Counted from the stretch's first letter, positions 1 to 9,790 are shown. The stretch is 64,000 nt of DNA from Shinella fusca (GCF_014203155.1 NZ_JACHIK010000003.1:124001-188000); one strand, 5' to 3'. Notes: generated by a model not told the origin, from the sequence alone. A program made the numbers and translations.

Positions 1-183
1 GAAGGTTATGACCGGATCGTGGCCTGCACCATGGCGGTGAACCGCGCCTCGCGCCGCGTGATGGAAAAGGTCGGCATGACCCATATCCGCACGGACCATA
101 TCGAGTGGTCCGATCCCATTCCGGGCGCGGAGGAGGGCGAAGTATGGTACGCGGTGACGCGTTCTGAGTGGCGCGGTGGCTAG
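1..183 (+). CDS. GNAT-family N-acetyltransferase, C-terminal part
   Basis: Only the last 60 codons are in the window; the reading frame is open from base 1 to the TAG at 181-183. The visible segment has the typical end of a RimJ/RimL-type GNAT fold: a short beta strand, then N-R-A-S-R-R-V-M-E-K-V-G-M, the helix that follows the acetyl-CoA binding loop in this family (N-x-A-S-x-R-V-x-E-K-x-G). The substrate cannot be inferred from this fragment. The gene ends 120 bases before thrS, on the same strand, and probably has no functional link to it. Confidence 0.75.
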   Translation, partial: EGYDRIVACTMAVNRASRRVMEKVGMTHIRTDHIEWSDPIPGAEEGEVWYAVTRSEWRGG

Positions 184-303
184 CCGCCTCTTCCAATCCC
201 CCGGTTTTCCCCGTATACCGCGCGACGCAACGCGCCGGAATCCCCGGCTTTTCCCTCGCATACCACCCGCATTCGTTGGCGGGACTGGATAGGAGATTTT
301 TGA

Positions 304-2274
304 ATGTCTGCACCTGTTTCCCTGACTTTTCCCGACGGCTCCGTCCGTGAATATCCCGCGGGCTCGACGGGCCGTGACGTCGCCGAGGCGATTTCCAAGT
401 CGCTTGCCAAGAAGGCGGTCGCGATTGCGCTCGACGGCGAGCTGCGCGATCTCTCCGACCCCGTTTCCAACGGGCGGATCGAGATCGTCACCCGCGAGGA
501 CGACCGCGCGCTGGAGCTCATCCGCCACGATGCGGCCCATGTGATGGCCGAGGCCGTGCAGGAACTGTGGCCGGGAACGCAGGTGACCATCGGCCCGGTC
601 ATCGACAACGGCTTCTACTACGACTTCGCCAAGAACGAGCCCTTCACGCCGGACGATCTGCCCAAGATCGAAAAGCGCATGAAGGAGATCATCCAGCGCA
701 ACAAGCCCTTCACCAAGGAAGTCTGGCCGCGCGCCAAGGCGAAGGACGTCTTCGCCGCCAAGGGCGAGAACTACAAGGTCGAGCTGGTCGATGCGATCCC
801 CGAGGGGCAGGACCTCAAGATCTACTATCAGGGCGACTGGTTCGACCTCTGCCGCGGGCCGCACATGGCCTCGACCGGCCAGATCGGCACGGCCTTCAAG
901 CTGATGAAGGTCGCGGGCGCTTACTGGCGCGGCGATTCGAACAATCCGATGCTGACGCGCATCTACGGCACCGCCTGGCGCACGCAGGAGGAGCTCGACA
1001 CCTATCTCAACATCCTCGCCGAGGCCGAAAAGCGTGATCATCGCCGGCTCGGGCGCGAAATGGATCTCTTCCATTTCCAGGAGGAAGGGCCGGGCGTCGT
1101 CTTCTGGCACGGCAAGGGCTGGCGCATGTTCCAGACACTTGTCGCCTACATGCGCCGCCGCCTTGCCGGCACCTATGAGGAGGTGAACGCCCCGCAGGTG
1201 CTCGACAAGTCGCTGTGGGAGACCTCCGGCCACTGGACCTGGTATCGCGACAACATGTTCAAGGTGACCGTCGCGGGTGACGAGACTGACGACGAGCGCG
1301 TCTTCGCGCTGAAGCCGATGAACTGCCCGGGCCATGTGCAGATCTTCAAGCACGGCTTGAAGTCTTACCGGGAACTGCCTGTCCGCCTTGCGGAATTCGG
1401 CAACGTTCATCGCTACGAGCCGTCCGGCGCGCTGCACGGGCTGATGCGCGTGCGCGGCTTCACGCAAGACGACGCGCATGTCTTCTGCACCGACGAGCAG
1501 ATGGCGGCGGAATGCCTGCGCATCAACGACCTCATCCTCTCGGTCTACAAGGACTTCGGCTTCGACGAGGTCACGATCAAGCTCTCGACCCGGCCGGAAA
1601 AGCGCGTCGGCTCGGATGATCTCTGGGACCGTGCGGAAAGCGTGATGAAGGGCGTTCTGGAGACGATCCAGCAGCAGTCGAACAACATCAAGACCGGCAT
1701 CCTGCCGGGCGAGGGCGCGTTCTACGGGCCGAAGTTCGAGTATACGCTGAAGGACGCCATCGGCCGCGAATGGCAGTGCGGCACCACGCAGGTCGACTTT
1801 AACCTGCCGGAACGCTTCGGCGCCTTCTACATCGACCAGGCGTCGGAAAAGCGTCAGCCGGTGATGATCCACCGCGCCATCTGCGGCTCGATGGAACGCT
1901 TCCTCGGCATCCTCATCGAGAACTTCGCCGGCCACATGCCGCTGTGGATCGCGCCGCTGCAGGTGGTGGTCGCGACGATCACCTCGGAAGCGGACGACTA
2001 TGCCCGCGAGGTGGCTGAGAAGCTGCGCGATGCGGGCCTCACCGTCGAGACCGATCTTCGCAACGAGAAGATCAACTACAAGGTCCGCGAGCATTCGGTG
2101 ACCAAGGTCCCCGTCATCATCGTCTGCGGCAAGCGCGAGGCGGAAGAACGCTCCGTCAACGTCCGCCGCCTCGGTTCGCAGAACCAGACGGCCATGCCGC
2201 TCTCCGAGGCCATCGAGGCGCTCTCCCTTGAAGCCATGCCGCCGGACCTGAAGCGCAAGCTCGGCAAGGCGTAA
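304..2274 (+). CDS. thrS: Threonyl-tRNA synthetase
   Basis: Charges tRNA-Thr with threonine in the cytoplasm. The 656-residue length is normal for the bacterial enzyme. Domains in order: TGS domain at about 1-65; the editing domain with H75-x3-H79 and C183-x3-H187, the set that clears mis-charged serine; the class II catalytic core with the zinc cysteine in M-N-C341-P-G-H and the motif 2 region around E-P-S-G-A-L-H-G; the anticodon-binding domain from about 555 (A-P-L-Q-V-V-V). The ATG at 304 follows GGATAGGAGAT, a good ribosome-binding site. A terminator-like hairpin follows at 2302. No feature suggests loss of editing. Confidence 0.98.
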   Translation: MSAPVSLTFPDGSVREYPAGSTGRDVAEAISKSLAKKAVAIALDGELRDLSDPVSNGRIEIVTREDDRALELIRHDAAHVMAEAVQELWPGTQVTIGPVIDNGFYYDFAKNEPFTPDDLPKIEKRMKEIIQRNKPFTKEVWPRAKAKDVFAAKGENYKVELVDAIPEGQDLKIYYQGDWFDLCRGPHMASTGQIGTAFKLMKVAGAYWRGDSNNPMLTRIYGTAWRTQEELDTYLNILAEAEKRDHRRLGREMDLFHFQEEGPGVVFWHGKGWRMFQTLVAYMRRRLAGTYEEVNAPQVLDKSLWETSGHWTWYRDNMFKVTVAGDETDDERVFALKPMNCPGHVQIFKHGLKSYRELPVRLAEFGNVHRYEPSGALHGLMRVRGFTQDDAHVFCTDEQMAAECLRINDLILSVYKDFGFDEVTIKLSTRPEKRVGSDDLWDRAESVMKGVLETIQQQSNNIKTGILPGEGAFYGPKFEYTLKDAIGREWQCGTTQVDFNLPERFGAFYIDQASEKRQPVMIHRAICGSMERFLGILIENFAGHMPLWIAPLQVVVATITSEADDYAREVAEKLRDAGLTVETDLRNEKINYKVREHSVTKVPVIIVCGKREAEERSVNVRRLGSQNQTAMPLSEAIEALSLEAMPPDLKRKLGKA

Positions 2275-2301
2275 GCCGCCGGCCTGTCGGAAAACTGCAA
2301 T

Positions 2302-2335
2302 GATCCCGTGCTATCCGGCACGGGATCGGCCGTTT
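2302..2335 (+). terminator. Terminator-like hairpin after thrS
   Basis: A 10-bp perfect stem, GATCCCGTGC (2302-2311) with GCACGGGATC (2318-2327), and a 6-base loop lie 27 bases after the thrS stop. The tail (GGCCGTTTC) is only weakly T-rich, so Rho-independent activity is plausible rather than certain. Confidence 0.5.
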
Positions 2336-2350
2336 CTGGCGCCCGCCTCT

Positions 2351-2430
2351 CCGTCGTCATCCTCGGGCCTGACCCGAGGATCCACCTGCGCCCGCGGCAT
2401 GGATTCTCGGCTCAAGGCCGAGAATGACGG
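2351..2430. repeat. RIME-like palindromic intergenic repeat (two inverted imperfect copies)
   Basis: Two imperfect copies of a 30-bp unit in opposite orientation: one at 2354-2384 built on the palindrome ATCCTCGGG/CCCGAGGAT, the other at 2400-2430 built on ATTCTCGGC/GCCGAGAAT. Each unit can fold alone, and the two can pair with each other into a long hairpin. The same unit recurs at 6871-7016. Short palindromic intergenic elements of this type are known from Rhizobiaceae genomes (RIME class). Its presence here argues that the acyltransferase gene starts downstream of it. Confidence 0.7.
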
Positions 2431-2470
2431 ATACGGGGATGGCGCGACTTACAGCACCGATGCGGCAGTT

Positions 2471-3319
2471 ATGGGGACCACCGTGCGGTTCAGCGAACTT
2501 ACCTACGCCAACGAGAACGATCCGCGCCTCAAACGATGGTTCATCCGCTCCATGGAGGGGCTTTCCGGGCGGGACCATTATGCCCGGCTCTACGAGACCT
2601 GGCGCACCTCGGTGGTGGGGCGAAGCGCGCGCGTCTTTGGCGACATGCTCGATCTCATCGACGTGCGGCTGCGTGTCGAAGGCGCCTGGCCGCCGGCGGG
2701 CCTGCCGGAGGGGCCGGTCGTCATCGTCGCCAACCATCCCTTCGGCATCGGCGACGGGATCGCGGTGCTGGCGCTTGCCGAGCAACTCGGGCGGCCGTTC
2801 AGGGTGATGATCCACAACGACCTCCTCAAGGTGCCGGAGATGCGGCCCTATGCGCTGCCGGTCTCCTTCGAGGAGACGAAGGAGGCGCTGGCGCTCAACA
2901 TGAAGACCCGCGCCGAGGCGGTGCGGCTCCTGAAGGAGGGCACGACGGTCGTCGTCTTCCCGGCGGGCGGCGTCGCGACGGCAAGGAAGGTTTTCGGCCG
3001 GGCGCAGGACCTGCCGTGGAAGATGTTCCCGGCAAAGCTCATCCGGGCGGCGCAGGCGAGCGTCATCCCGGTCTATTTCGAGGGGCAGAACGGGCGGCTC
3101 TTCCACCTTGCCAGCAAGGTCTCGCTGACGCTGCGGCTGTCGCTGCTGATCCGCGAATTCCGCCGCCTCTCCGGCACGACCATCGCCGCACGCATCGGTG
3201 ACGTGCTTTCATGGCCGGAGCTTGAGGCGGGCGACCGCAAGACGCTGACGGCGCGGCTTTATGATGCGGTGTTCGCCATGGCGCCGGTGCGAAAGCCGTT
3301 CCTGCGCCGGGCAGGCTAG
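2471..3319 (+). CDS. Lysophospholipid acyltransferase family protein (PlsC-like)
   Basis: A 282-residue acyltransferase fold, probably acting on lysolipids or a related acyl acceptor at the inner face of the membrane. The block V-A-N-H-P-F-G-I-G-D-G holds the catalytic His and Asp with five residues between them, a spacing seen in the NHPxGxxDG branch rather than the H-x4-D of classical PlsC. The later F-P-A-G-G-V-A block takes the place of the F-P-E-G-T-R-S phosphate-binding motif. The frame is open back to 2300, but the upstream part is the intergenic repeat, so I start at the ATG at 2471. No strong ribosome-binding site is visible there, so the start is moderately certain. It overlaps the next gene tail-to-tail by 4 bases. 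Confidence 0.8.
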   Translation: MGTTVRFSELTYANENDPRLKRWFIRSMEGLSGRDHYARLYETWRTSVVGRSARVFGDMLDLIDVRLRVEGAWPPAGLPEGPVVIVANHPFGIGDGIAVLALAEQLGRPFRVMIHNDLLKVPEMRPYALPVSFEETKEALALNMKTRAEAVRLLKEGTTVVVFPAGGVATARKVFGRAQDLPWKMFPAKLIRAAQASVIPVYFEGQNGRLFHLASKVSLTLRLSLLIREFRRLSGTTIAARIGDVLSWPELEAGDRKTLTARLYDAVFAMAPVRKPFLRRAG

Positions 3320-4308
3320 TCCACCACGTCCTCGGCGGCGGCCTTCTGCTCGTTGGCCTTCTCGTCGAGCAGCACTTCGACATCGGTGTTGACGCCGGCC
3401 TGCACGGAGAAATCGCGCTGGTAGATCTTGTTCTTGTTGCGGGCGACGGCGATGTAGCTGCCTTCGGCAAGGACGAGCGTGGGGAAGGCGCCGACGCTTT
3501 CGCTGACCGTATCGCCCGAGGCGGTGAGGATCGACCAGGCCGTATCGGCGATCGCCTCGCCGCCCGGCTCGGAGACGAGCTTGAGCGTGAGCTTGGCCGC
3601 GCGGTGCTGGATCGTCGCGCGCGTCAGCTTGCCGGCTTCCACCTGGATATCGGCGCGGATCACCGCGTTCACCGTGCCGTAGTCGGAAACGACATGGTAG
3701 GTGCCGGCGTTGAGGCGCACGACGGAATTCGGCTTCACGTCGTCGACGACGAGGTTGCGTTCGCCGTCCTCGCGCACTTCCGCGGCGTAGATGGCAAAGC
3801 TCAGCTCCTTCGGGGGGATGCGCACGTCGGCGCCGGACACGGCGTTCAGCATGATGCCGCCGGCATCGAGCACCATGACCTGCTTGTCGACGCCGCCGGA
3901 TTCGGGAACCACCAGCTTCTTCGTCGCGCCGGCGCGCCCGAACGCGACGTTGACGAAATATTCCCCCGGCACGAGCTGGAAGGCGGCCGAGCCGCCCTCG
4001 GAGGTCGCCAGCAGCGGCAGCTTGCCGTCGGCGGCCGGGATGGGCGAGAAGACGCGCCAGGTCAGGCCATGCTGCATCGGCTGGCCGTCCTTGGTCAGGA
4101 GCGCCTCGCAGGTGATGTCCTTGAGGTTCTTGGCCGTCGCCTCGCCGGTGACGATGGGGTTGAACGAGGTGAGCTTGCCGCCCTTCAGCGGCGTCTGGAT
4201 CTGCGAGAAGCTCTCCAGCGGATCCTGCGCGCGCGCCGGCGCGAACGCTAGGGCGAGGCTCGCCACGGCGAAGCTCACGGCAACGGCGGATCGAATCGGC
4301 ATGCGCAT
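3316..4308 (-). CDS. Conserved exported protein of unknown function
   Basis: About 330 residues. The N-terminus is a clear Sec signal peptide: M-R-M-P-I-R, then a hydrophobic stretch ending A-P-A-R-A-Q. The rest has no membrane segment and reads as repeated beta-sandwich-like stretches of about 80 residues (for example L-V-P-G-E-Y-F-V-N-V-A-F and L-N-A-G-T-Y-H-V-V), like the Ig-like or carboxypeptidase-regulatory-like repeats of periplasmic proteins. No catalytic motif is recognisable. The frame is open to 4389, but AGGAAG lies 12-17 bases before the ATG at 4308, which places the signal peptide at the start. It is convergent with the acyltransferase gene. Function unknown. Confidence 0.75.
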   Translation of the reverse strand: MRMPIRSAVAVSFAVASLALAFAPARAQDPLESFSQIQTPLKGGKLTSFNPIVTGEATAKNLKDITCEALLTKDGQPMQHGLTWRVFSPIPAADGKLPLLATSEGGSAAFQLVPGEYFVNVAFGRAGATKKLVVPESGGVDKQVMVLDAGGIMLNAVSGADVRIPPKELSFAIYAAEVREDGERNLVVDDVKPNSVVRLNAGTYHVVSDYGTVNAVIRADIQVEAGKLTRATIQHRAAKLTLKLVSEPGGEAIADTAWSILTASGDTVSESVGAFPTLVLAEGSYIAVARNKNKIYQRDFSVQAGVNTDVEVLLDEKANEQKAAAEDVVD

Positions 4309-4409
4309 GGGAACGGTTGACTTCCTGACGGTATGGGGCCACTTGAAGACCCGGCTAATGACATTTTCAAGGCCGCGTTCGCGGGCCAAGATATTGGAAC
4401 TCCCTCCCG

Positions 4410-4994
4410 ATGAAAACCGAAATCAAGCTGATCGATTATCTTTCGACCCGCCGGTCGATCCCCGCCTTCCAGATGAGCGGGCCGGGCCCGTCGAAGGGCG
4501 AGGTCGAGGATATCCTGAAACTCGCCTCGCGCGTGCCGGACCACGGCAAGCTCGCCCCCTGGCGCTTCATCGTCTATCGCGGCGCCGAGCGCCAGCGCAT
4601 CAGCGAGGCGCTTGCAAAGATCGCCGTGGCCGACAAGCCGGACCTTTCGGAAGAGATGGTGAAGGTGGAGAACACCCGGCTCACCCGCGCGCCGGTGGTG
4701 ATCGCCGTCGTCAGCCGCGCGGCGCCGCATGTGAAAATCCCCGAATGGGAGCAGCTGATGTCGGCAGGCGCCGTCTGCCTCAACCTCGTCATGGCGGCCA
4801 ATGCCCACGGCTATGCCTCCAACTGGCTGACGGAATGGTACGCCTACGACAAGCGCGCCTATCCCATCCTCGGCGTGAACGAGGGTGAGCGGATCGCCGG
4901 TTTCGTCCATATCGGCACGCCGACCGTGCCGCCGACGGAGCGGCCCCGGCCCGAACTCTCGGAGATCGTCGCATGGGTGGGCGATGACGCCTGA
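4410..4994 (+). CDS. Nitroreductase-family FMN oxidoreductase
   Basis: A 194-residue single-domain nitroreductase, the length of the YdjA-like branch. The N-terminal block has the conserved R-R-S-I-P (FMN phosphate contact), followed by [12 protein letters not shown], the family signature around the flavin. The later [11 protein letters not shown] stretch is the dimer helix. Members reduce nitro compounds or quinones with NAD(P)H in the cytoplasm; the true substrate is unknown. Its stop overlaps the start of the flavin-reductase-like gene by 11 bases, so the two are probably translated together and may share a redox role. Confidence 0.9.
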   Translation: MKTEIKLIDYLSTRRSIPAFQMSGPGPSKGEVEDILKLASRVPDHGKLAPWRFIVYRGAERQRISEALAKIAVADKPDLSEEMVKVENTRLTRAPVVIAVVSRAAPHVKIPEWEQLMSAGAVCLNLVMAANAHGYASNWLTEWYAYDKRAYPILGVNEGERIAGFVHIGTPTVPPTERPRPELSEIVAWVGDDA

Positions 4995-5607
4995 CGCCCT
5001 GTTCTACGGGACGGCGGAGAACGCCCACGGCCTCCGGCACGATCCCTTCAAGGCGATCGTCGCGCCGCGGCCGATCGGCTGGATCGGCACGAAGGCGGCG
5101 GACGGGCGGCTGAACCTTTCGCCCTATTCCTTCTTCAACGCCGTCAGCGACACGCCGAAGCTGGTGATGTTCTCCTCCTCGGGGCACAAGGACAGCGTGA
5201 CGAACATCGAGGAGACCGGCGTCTTCACCTGCTCGCTGGCAAGCCGCGACCTTGCGGAGAAGATGAATGCGAGTTCGATCGCCGTGCCGCGCGGGGTGGA
5301 CGAGTTCGCCATCGCGGCGCTGACGCCCGTGCCCGGCTGCCTCGTCGATGCGCCCTATGTGGGCGAGGCCCATGCCGCGCTCGAATGCCGGATGACGCAG
5401 ATCCTGCGGCCGCTCGGCCTCGACGGGCGCGAATCGGACAACTGGGTGGTGTTCGGCGAGGTCGTCGGCATCCATATCGGTACGGAAATCCTCAACGACG
5501 GCATGATCGACATGGCCGCCGCCCGCCCGCTGGGCCGCATGGGCTACATGGATTATTGCGACGGCGGCAGCGACGTCTTCGCCATGATGCGGCCGAAGGC
5601 CGGGTGA
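4984..5607 (+). CDS. Flavin reductase-like (DIM6/NTAB family) FMN-binding protein
   Basis: A 207-residue FMN-binding split-barrel protein. The early block [15 protein letters not shown] with the following [11 protein letters not shown] is the conserved flavin pocket of the DIM6/NTAB family, whose members are flavin reductases or flavin-dependent monooxygenase partners. The start is the ATG at 4984 inside the end of the nitroreductase gene; an upstream in-frame ATG would duplicate nitroreductase coding and was not used. The pair forms a two-gene operon. A precise substrate cannot be named. Confidence 0.88.
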   Translation: MTPDALFYGTAENAHGLRHDPFKAIVAPRPIGWIGTKAADGRLNLSPYSFFNAVSDTPKLVMFSSSGHKDSVTNIEETGVFTCSLASRDLAEKMNASSIAVPRGVDEFAIAALTPVPGCLVDAPYVGEAHAALECRMTQILRPLGLDGRESDNWVVFGEVVGIHIGTEILNDGMIDMAAARPLGRMGYMDYCDGGSDVFAMMRPKAG

Positions 5608-5704
5608 GGAGCCATCGTCCGGCCGATGGACGGTTAACGGACATGGTGAACCAATCTTAAACACTTTGCCGCTAGCCTCGCTCCCATAGTCGTCGTGCAG
5701 GCGT

Positions 5705-6844
5705 TTGGGGCTTCCGTTGATCGTTCATGCATTTCTTCGTTGGGTGGAAACCGCCAGGGCAGCGGACAGGGCCAAGGCGGCGAGCGTGCTGGCGCGGGCC
5801 TATGCGCGCTCCCGGATCGCGCCCGACGACCGCCGCGCCGCCGAAATGGCGATGATCTTCCTGCTCGACGATCCCACCCCCAAGGTGCGGCTTGCCCTTG
5901 CCGAGGCGCTCGCCGACTGCGAGGATGCGCCGCGCGCCGTCATCCTGCCGCTTGCCGAGGACCAGCCGGAAATCGCCGCCCACATCATCCTGCGCTCGCA
6001 GCTCCTGACGGACGGCGACCTCGTCGACCTTGCGGCCAAGGGCAGCGATGTGACGCGCATGCTGATCGCCCACCGCGCCACCGTCTCGCGGCCCGTCTCG
6101 GCGGCGCTTGTTGAAGTAGGCGACGTGCCGGACGTGCTGGCGCTCCTCGAAAACGAAGGCGCGGCCTTCTCGCGCCGCAGCTTGTCGCGCATTGCCGACC
6201 GTCTCGGCCACGATGCGGAAATCCGCGCGCTGCTCCTCGACCGGGAAGACCTGCCGAGCGATGCGCGCCAGGCACTGGTCGAGAAGATCGGCACGGCGCT
6301 TGCCGGCTTCGGGCTCATCCAGGCCGCCGTCGGCACAGGCCGCGTCGAGCGCATCACGCGGGAAGCCTGCGACGTTGCCACGATCGGCATGGCGGGCGAT
6401 GTCACGGCGGCGGAAATGCCGGCGCTCGTCGAGCACCTGCGCCTTGCCGGGCGGCTGACGCCGGTCTTCCTGCTGCATGCGCTCTGCACCGGCCGGGTGG
6501 AATTCTTCGCCGCGGCAATCACCGATCTTTCCGGCCAGGCGGAGCGGCGCGTGCGCTCCATCCTCTCGCATGGCCGCGAGGCGGCCGTGCGCGCGCTCTA
6601 CGAGACCGCCGGCCTCGGCCGCGATATCAGCGCGCTCTTCGCCGAGGCGACGATGCTCTGGCGCAGCGAAGCGAAGGAGGAGGGCGGTATGCTCTCCGTT
6701 TCCGAACGCCTCCTGTCACGCGCCCGCGCGGCGGGCAATGCCTCCTGCCAGTCGATGCTGGAACTCGTCGAACGCCTCGTCATCGCCGAGCAGCGCCAGA
6801 CGGCGCGCAGCTATGCGCTGATCGCCACGCGGGAGGCGGCGTGA
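5705..6844 (+). CDS. DUF2336 domain-containing protein
   Basis: A 379-residue, mainly alpha-helical soluble protein of the DUF2336 family, common in alphaproteobacteria and without a firmly established role. It has HEAT-like helical repeats: the stretch D-D-P-T-P-K-V-R-L-A-L-A-E-A-L-A looks like one repeat, with a similar one near residue 150. No signal peptide is present. Starts at 5705 (TTG) and 5717 (TTG, four bases after GGGG) are both possible; no ATG fits before the conserved region, so the start is unsure. It is followed by the inverted repeat at 6871-7016, which could end its transcript. Confidence 0.8.
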   Translation: MGLPLIVHAFLRWVETARAADRAKAASVLARAYARSRIAPDDRRAAEMAMIFLLDDPTPKVRLALAEALADCEDAPRAVILPLAEDQPEIAAHIILRSQLLTDGDLVDLAAKGSDVTRMLIAHRATVSRPVSAALVEVGDVPDVLALLENEGAAFSRRSLSRIADRLGHDAEIRALLLDREDLPSDARQALVEKIGTALAGFGLIQAAVGTGRVERITREACDVATIGMAGDVTAAEMPALVEHLRLAGRLTPVFLLHALCTGRVEFFAAAITDLSGQAERRVRSILSHGREAAVRALYETAGLGRDISALFAEATMLWRSEAKEEGGMLSVSERLLSRARAAGNASCQSMLELVERLVIAEQRQTARSYALIATREAA

Positions 6845-6870
6845 GGGAACGTGAACCGTCTGCGGGTGTC

Positions 6871-7016
6871 GCGTGGATCCTCGGGTCTAGCCCGAGGATG
6901 ACGGCGGAAGGAAAGGATGACGGACTGACGCAACGGCACTATATGCCGCGCCGTTCAATATACGGGCAATTTCTCCTCCCCTCCGTCATCCTCGGGCTAG
7001 ACCCGAGGATCCACGC
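6871..7016. repeat. Perfect 34-bp inverted repeat of the RIME-like element
   Basis: Bases 6871-6904 and 6983-7016 are exact reverse complements over 34 bp, with 78 bp between. Each arm contains the palindrome ATCCTCGGG / CCCGAGGAT. The family also occurs at 2351-2430. It sits between two convergent genes, so it may act as a two-way terminator or mRNA-stability hairpin. The intervening 78 bp holds nothing recognisable. Confidence 0.85.
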
Positions 7017-7037
7017 GGCGAGTGCGGATTTTCCCGG

Positions 7038-7457
7038 TCAATCGGCGAAGCGCTTCACCACCCAGCTATAACCGTCCTCGGCGTAGCGCACCGGCGTGGT
7101 GACGGCTTTCTTGAGGGCGGCGGCGTCGGGGATGGCGCGCTTGACGAAGCCGAGCGTGCGGGCGGCGAGGCTCTGCCGGGCTTCGGCGGTTTCCTGCGGA
7201 ACGGGCACTTCGGCCTCCGCGGCCTTCGTCTCGGGAGCGGGATCGGCCTCTTCCGCCGTCATGCGGTTGCCGGCCGTCTCGCAGACCGCGACGATCACCG
7301 GGTAGTTCTTGTCCTGGTTCTTGTTGATCCAGGTCTCTGCCTGCGCGTCGCAGAGCGCCACGGTCTGCCAGTTCCGGTCGACCGTCTCGATATAGTGGCA
7401 CTGGGTCGCGCTGTCGTCGCAGCCCATGATCGTCATGACGATGAGCGCAGCTTTCAT
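7038..7457 (-). CDS. Hypothetical protein downstream of parE
   Basis: A 139-residue protein. The N-terminus is short and moderately hydrophobic (M-K-A-A-L-I-V-M-T-I-M-G-C), which may be a weak signal or lipoprotein-like start. Four cysteines follow in the first 65 residues, suggesting disulphides if exported. A Glu/Ala/Pro-rich linker (about 70-95) leads to a helical C-terminus. AAGGA lies before the ATG at 7457. It follows parE on the same strand after a 70-base gap and could be co-transcribed. I recognise no family. Confidence 0.65.
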   Translation of the reverse strand: MKAALIVMTIMGCDDSATQCHYIETVDRNWQTVALCDAQAETWINKNQDKNYPVIVAVCETAGNRMTAEEADPAPETKAAEAEVPVPQETAEARQSLAARTLGFVKRAIPDAAALKKAVTTPVRYAEDGYSWVVKRFAD

Positions 7458-7527
7458 GGCCGTCCTTTCCGCCTTCGTTGGAGCCGGTTACAGGCCGGCA
7501 TTGCCGCGAAAATAAGGCGCGGAAACC

Positions 7528-9612
7528 TCAGATGTCGAGGTTCTCGGCGAAGACCGCGCGGTCCTGGATGAAGCGGAAGCGGGCTTCCGGCTTGGTGCCC
7601 ATCAGGTCGTCGACCGCCGTGCGCGTGCCCTCGAAGTCGATGTCGTCGATCTCCACCTTGAGGAGCGTGCGCTTGGCGGGGTCCATCGTCGTTTCCTTGA
7701 GCTGTGCCGGCAGCATCTCGCCGAGGCCCTTGAAGCGGCCGATCTCCACCTTGCCGCGGCCGTTGAACTCGGTGCGCATCAACTCCTCGCGGTGCAGGTC
7801 GTCGCGCGCATAGAGCGTCTTGCCGCCCTGGCTGATGCGGTAGAGCGGCGGCACGGCGAGGTAGAGATGCCCGCCGCGTATGAGGTCCGGCATCTCCTGG
7901 TAGAAGAAGGTGATGAGCAGCGAGGCGATATGCGCGCCGTCGACGTCGGCGTCGGTCATGACGATGACGCGCTCGTAGCGAAGGTCCTCCTCGCGGTATT
8001 TCGAGCGCGTGCCGCAGCCGAGCGCCTGCACCAGATCGGAAATCTGCTGGTTGGCGCCGAGCTTTTCACGACCGGCGCTGGCGACGTTGAGGATCTTTCC
8101 GCGCAACGGGAGAATGGCCTGATTGGCGCGGTTGCGCGCCTGCTTGGCCGATCCGCCGGCCGAATCGCCCTCGACGATGAAGAGCTCGGCGCCCTCGGCG
8201 GAATTCTGCGAGCAATCGGCGAGCTTGCCGGGCAAGCGGAGCTTGCGCACGGCGGTTTTGCGGGAAACTTCCTTTTCCTTGCGGCGGCGCAGGCGCTCCT
8301 CGGCGCGCTCGATCACCCAGTCGAGCAGCTTGGCCGCTTCCGCCGGATTGTCGGCGAGATAATGGTCGAACGGGTCGCGCAACGCGTTCTCGACGATGCG
8401 CTGGGCCTCGACGGTCGCGAGCTTGTCCTTGGTCTGGCCGACGAATTCCGGCTCGCGGATGAAGACGGAGAGCATGCCGACCGCCGAGATCATCACGTCG
8501 TCGGTGGTGATCGCCGCCGCGCGCTTGTTCTGCGTCAGCTCGGCATAGTTCTTTAGGCCCTTGGTGAGGGCGATCCTGAGGCCCGCCTCATGCGTGCCGC
8601 CGTCGGCTGTCGGGATGGTGTTGCAATAGGAATGGATCAGCGAATCGCCGCCGTACCAGGTGACGGCCCATTCCAGCGAGCCGTGACCGCCGGATTTCTC
8701 GCTCTTGCCGGCGAAGATCTCGCGGGTGACGGTGTATTCCTTGCCGAGCGTCGCCTGCAGATAGTCCTTGAGGCCGCCGGGGAAATGGAAGACCGCCTTT
8801 TCCGGCGTATCGGAGCCTTCCGGCAGGAGGGAGGGATCGCAGCTCCAGCGGATTTCCACGCCGCCGAAGAGATAGGCCTTCGAGCGGGCCATGCGGAAGA
8901 CGCGGCCGGGATCGAAACGGGCATGGGCACCGAAGATCTCCGGGTCCGGATGGAAGCGCACTTTCGTGCCGCGGCGATTGTGCACGTCGCCGAGCTCTTC
9001 CAGCGGGGCGACCGGCTTGCCGCGCGAAAAGCGCTGGCGGTAGAGCTTGCGGTTGCGTGCGACCTCGACCTCGAGATGGTCGGAGAGGGCGTTGACGACC
9101 GAGACGCCGACGCCGTGCAGGCCGCCGGAAGTCTCGTAGGCCTTGCCGTCGAACTTGCCGCCGGCGTGAAGGACCGTGAGGATGACTTCGAGCGTGGACT
9201 TGCCCGGCATCTGCGGATGGTTCTCCACCGGGATGCCGCGGCCGTTGTCGGTGACGGTGAGGAAGCCTTCGGCGTCGAGGTTTACCTCGATGAAGTTCGC
9301 ATGGCCCGCGACGGCCTCGTCCATCGAGTTGTCGATGACTTCGGCGAAGAGATGGTGCAGCGCCTTCTCGTCCGTGCCGCCGATATACATGCCGGGGCGC
9401 ATGCGCACCGGCTCCAGCCCTTCCAGAACGCGGATCGCCGAGGCGTCGTAGCCGCCGGAGCCTTCCCCGGATGCCGCGGGGGGCGCCGCGCGGGCAGGGA
9501 CCGGCGCTTCGTCCGGCGCCGGGCGTTCGGCCGCGGGCTGGGAGGGGAGGGTGGCGAAGAGGTCGTTGCTGTCGTCTTGCATGGGCCGTTCAGAGTTTGT
9601 TCCGTTTGCCAC
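7528..9612 (-). CDS. parE: DNA topoisomerase IV subunit B
   Basis: The ATPase subunit of topoisomerase IV, which unlinks daughter chromosomes. 694 residues. In order: an N-terminal Ala/Pro-rich extension; the GHKL ATPase with N-S-M-D-E-A (Mg/ATP Asn) and G-G-L-H-G-V-G-V-S-V-V-N; the transducer domain; the TOPRIM domain with E-G-D-S-A-G-G-S-A and D-A-D-V-D-G-A-H-I. The chain ends soon after the G-R-F-K-G-L-G-E-M block, which fits ParE rather than GyrB, as GyrB has the same ending but a different N-terminus. GTG at 9612 is preceded by AGGA with 5 bases spacing; the ATG at 9582 is the alternative. No parC is in the window. Confidence 0.95.
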   Translation of the reverse strand: MANGTNSERPMQDDSNDLFATLPSQPAAERPAPDEAPVPARAAPPAASGEGSGGYDASAIRVLEGLEPVRMRPGMYIGGTDEKALHHLFAEVIDNSMDEAVAGHANFIEVNLDAEGFLTVTDNGRGIPVENHPQMPGKSTLEVILTVLHAGGKFDGKAYETSGGLHGVGVSVVNALSDHLEVEVARNRKLYRQRFSRGKPVAPLEELGDVHNRRGTKVRFHPDPEIFGAHARFDPGRVFRMARSKAYLFGGVEIRWSCDPSLLPEGSDTPEKAVFHFPGGLKDYLQATLGKEYTVTREIFAGKSEKSGGHGSLEWAVTWYGGDSLIHSYCNTIPTADGGTHEAGLRIALTKGLKNYAELTQNKRAAAITTDDVMISAVGMLSVFIREPEFVGQTKDKLATVEAQRIVENALRDPFDHYLADNPAEAAKLLDWVIERAEERLRRRKEKEVSRKTAVRKLRLPGKLADCSQNSAEGAELFIVEGDSAGGSAKQARNRANQAILPLRGKILNVASAGREKLGANQQISDLVQALGCGTRSKYREEDLRYERVIVMTDADVDGAHIASLLITFFYQEMPDLIRGGHLYLAVPPLYRISQGGKTLYARDDLHREELMRTEFNGRGKVEIGRFKGLGEMLPAQLKETTMDPAKRTLLKVEIDDIDFEGTRTAVDDLMGTKPEARFRFIQDRAVFAENLDI

Positions 9613-9790
9613 TTCGTTCCTGCCGGCATGGCGGATCGGGGAGCGGCATGAGGGAGGTCGTCAGCGAATCACCGGCGATCCTGCCAGATTCCGCGGATTT
9701 TCGCGATGCCGGCATGGCCGGCCGTCGAGCGAGGATTGCTTTGCGCACGGGCGAATGGCAAGTATCGCCAGCCCAAGGGAGCGCCTGTTC

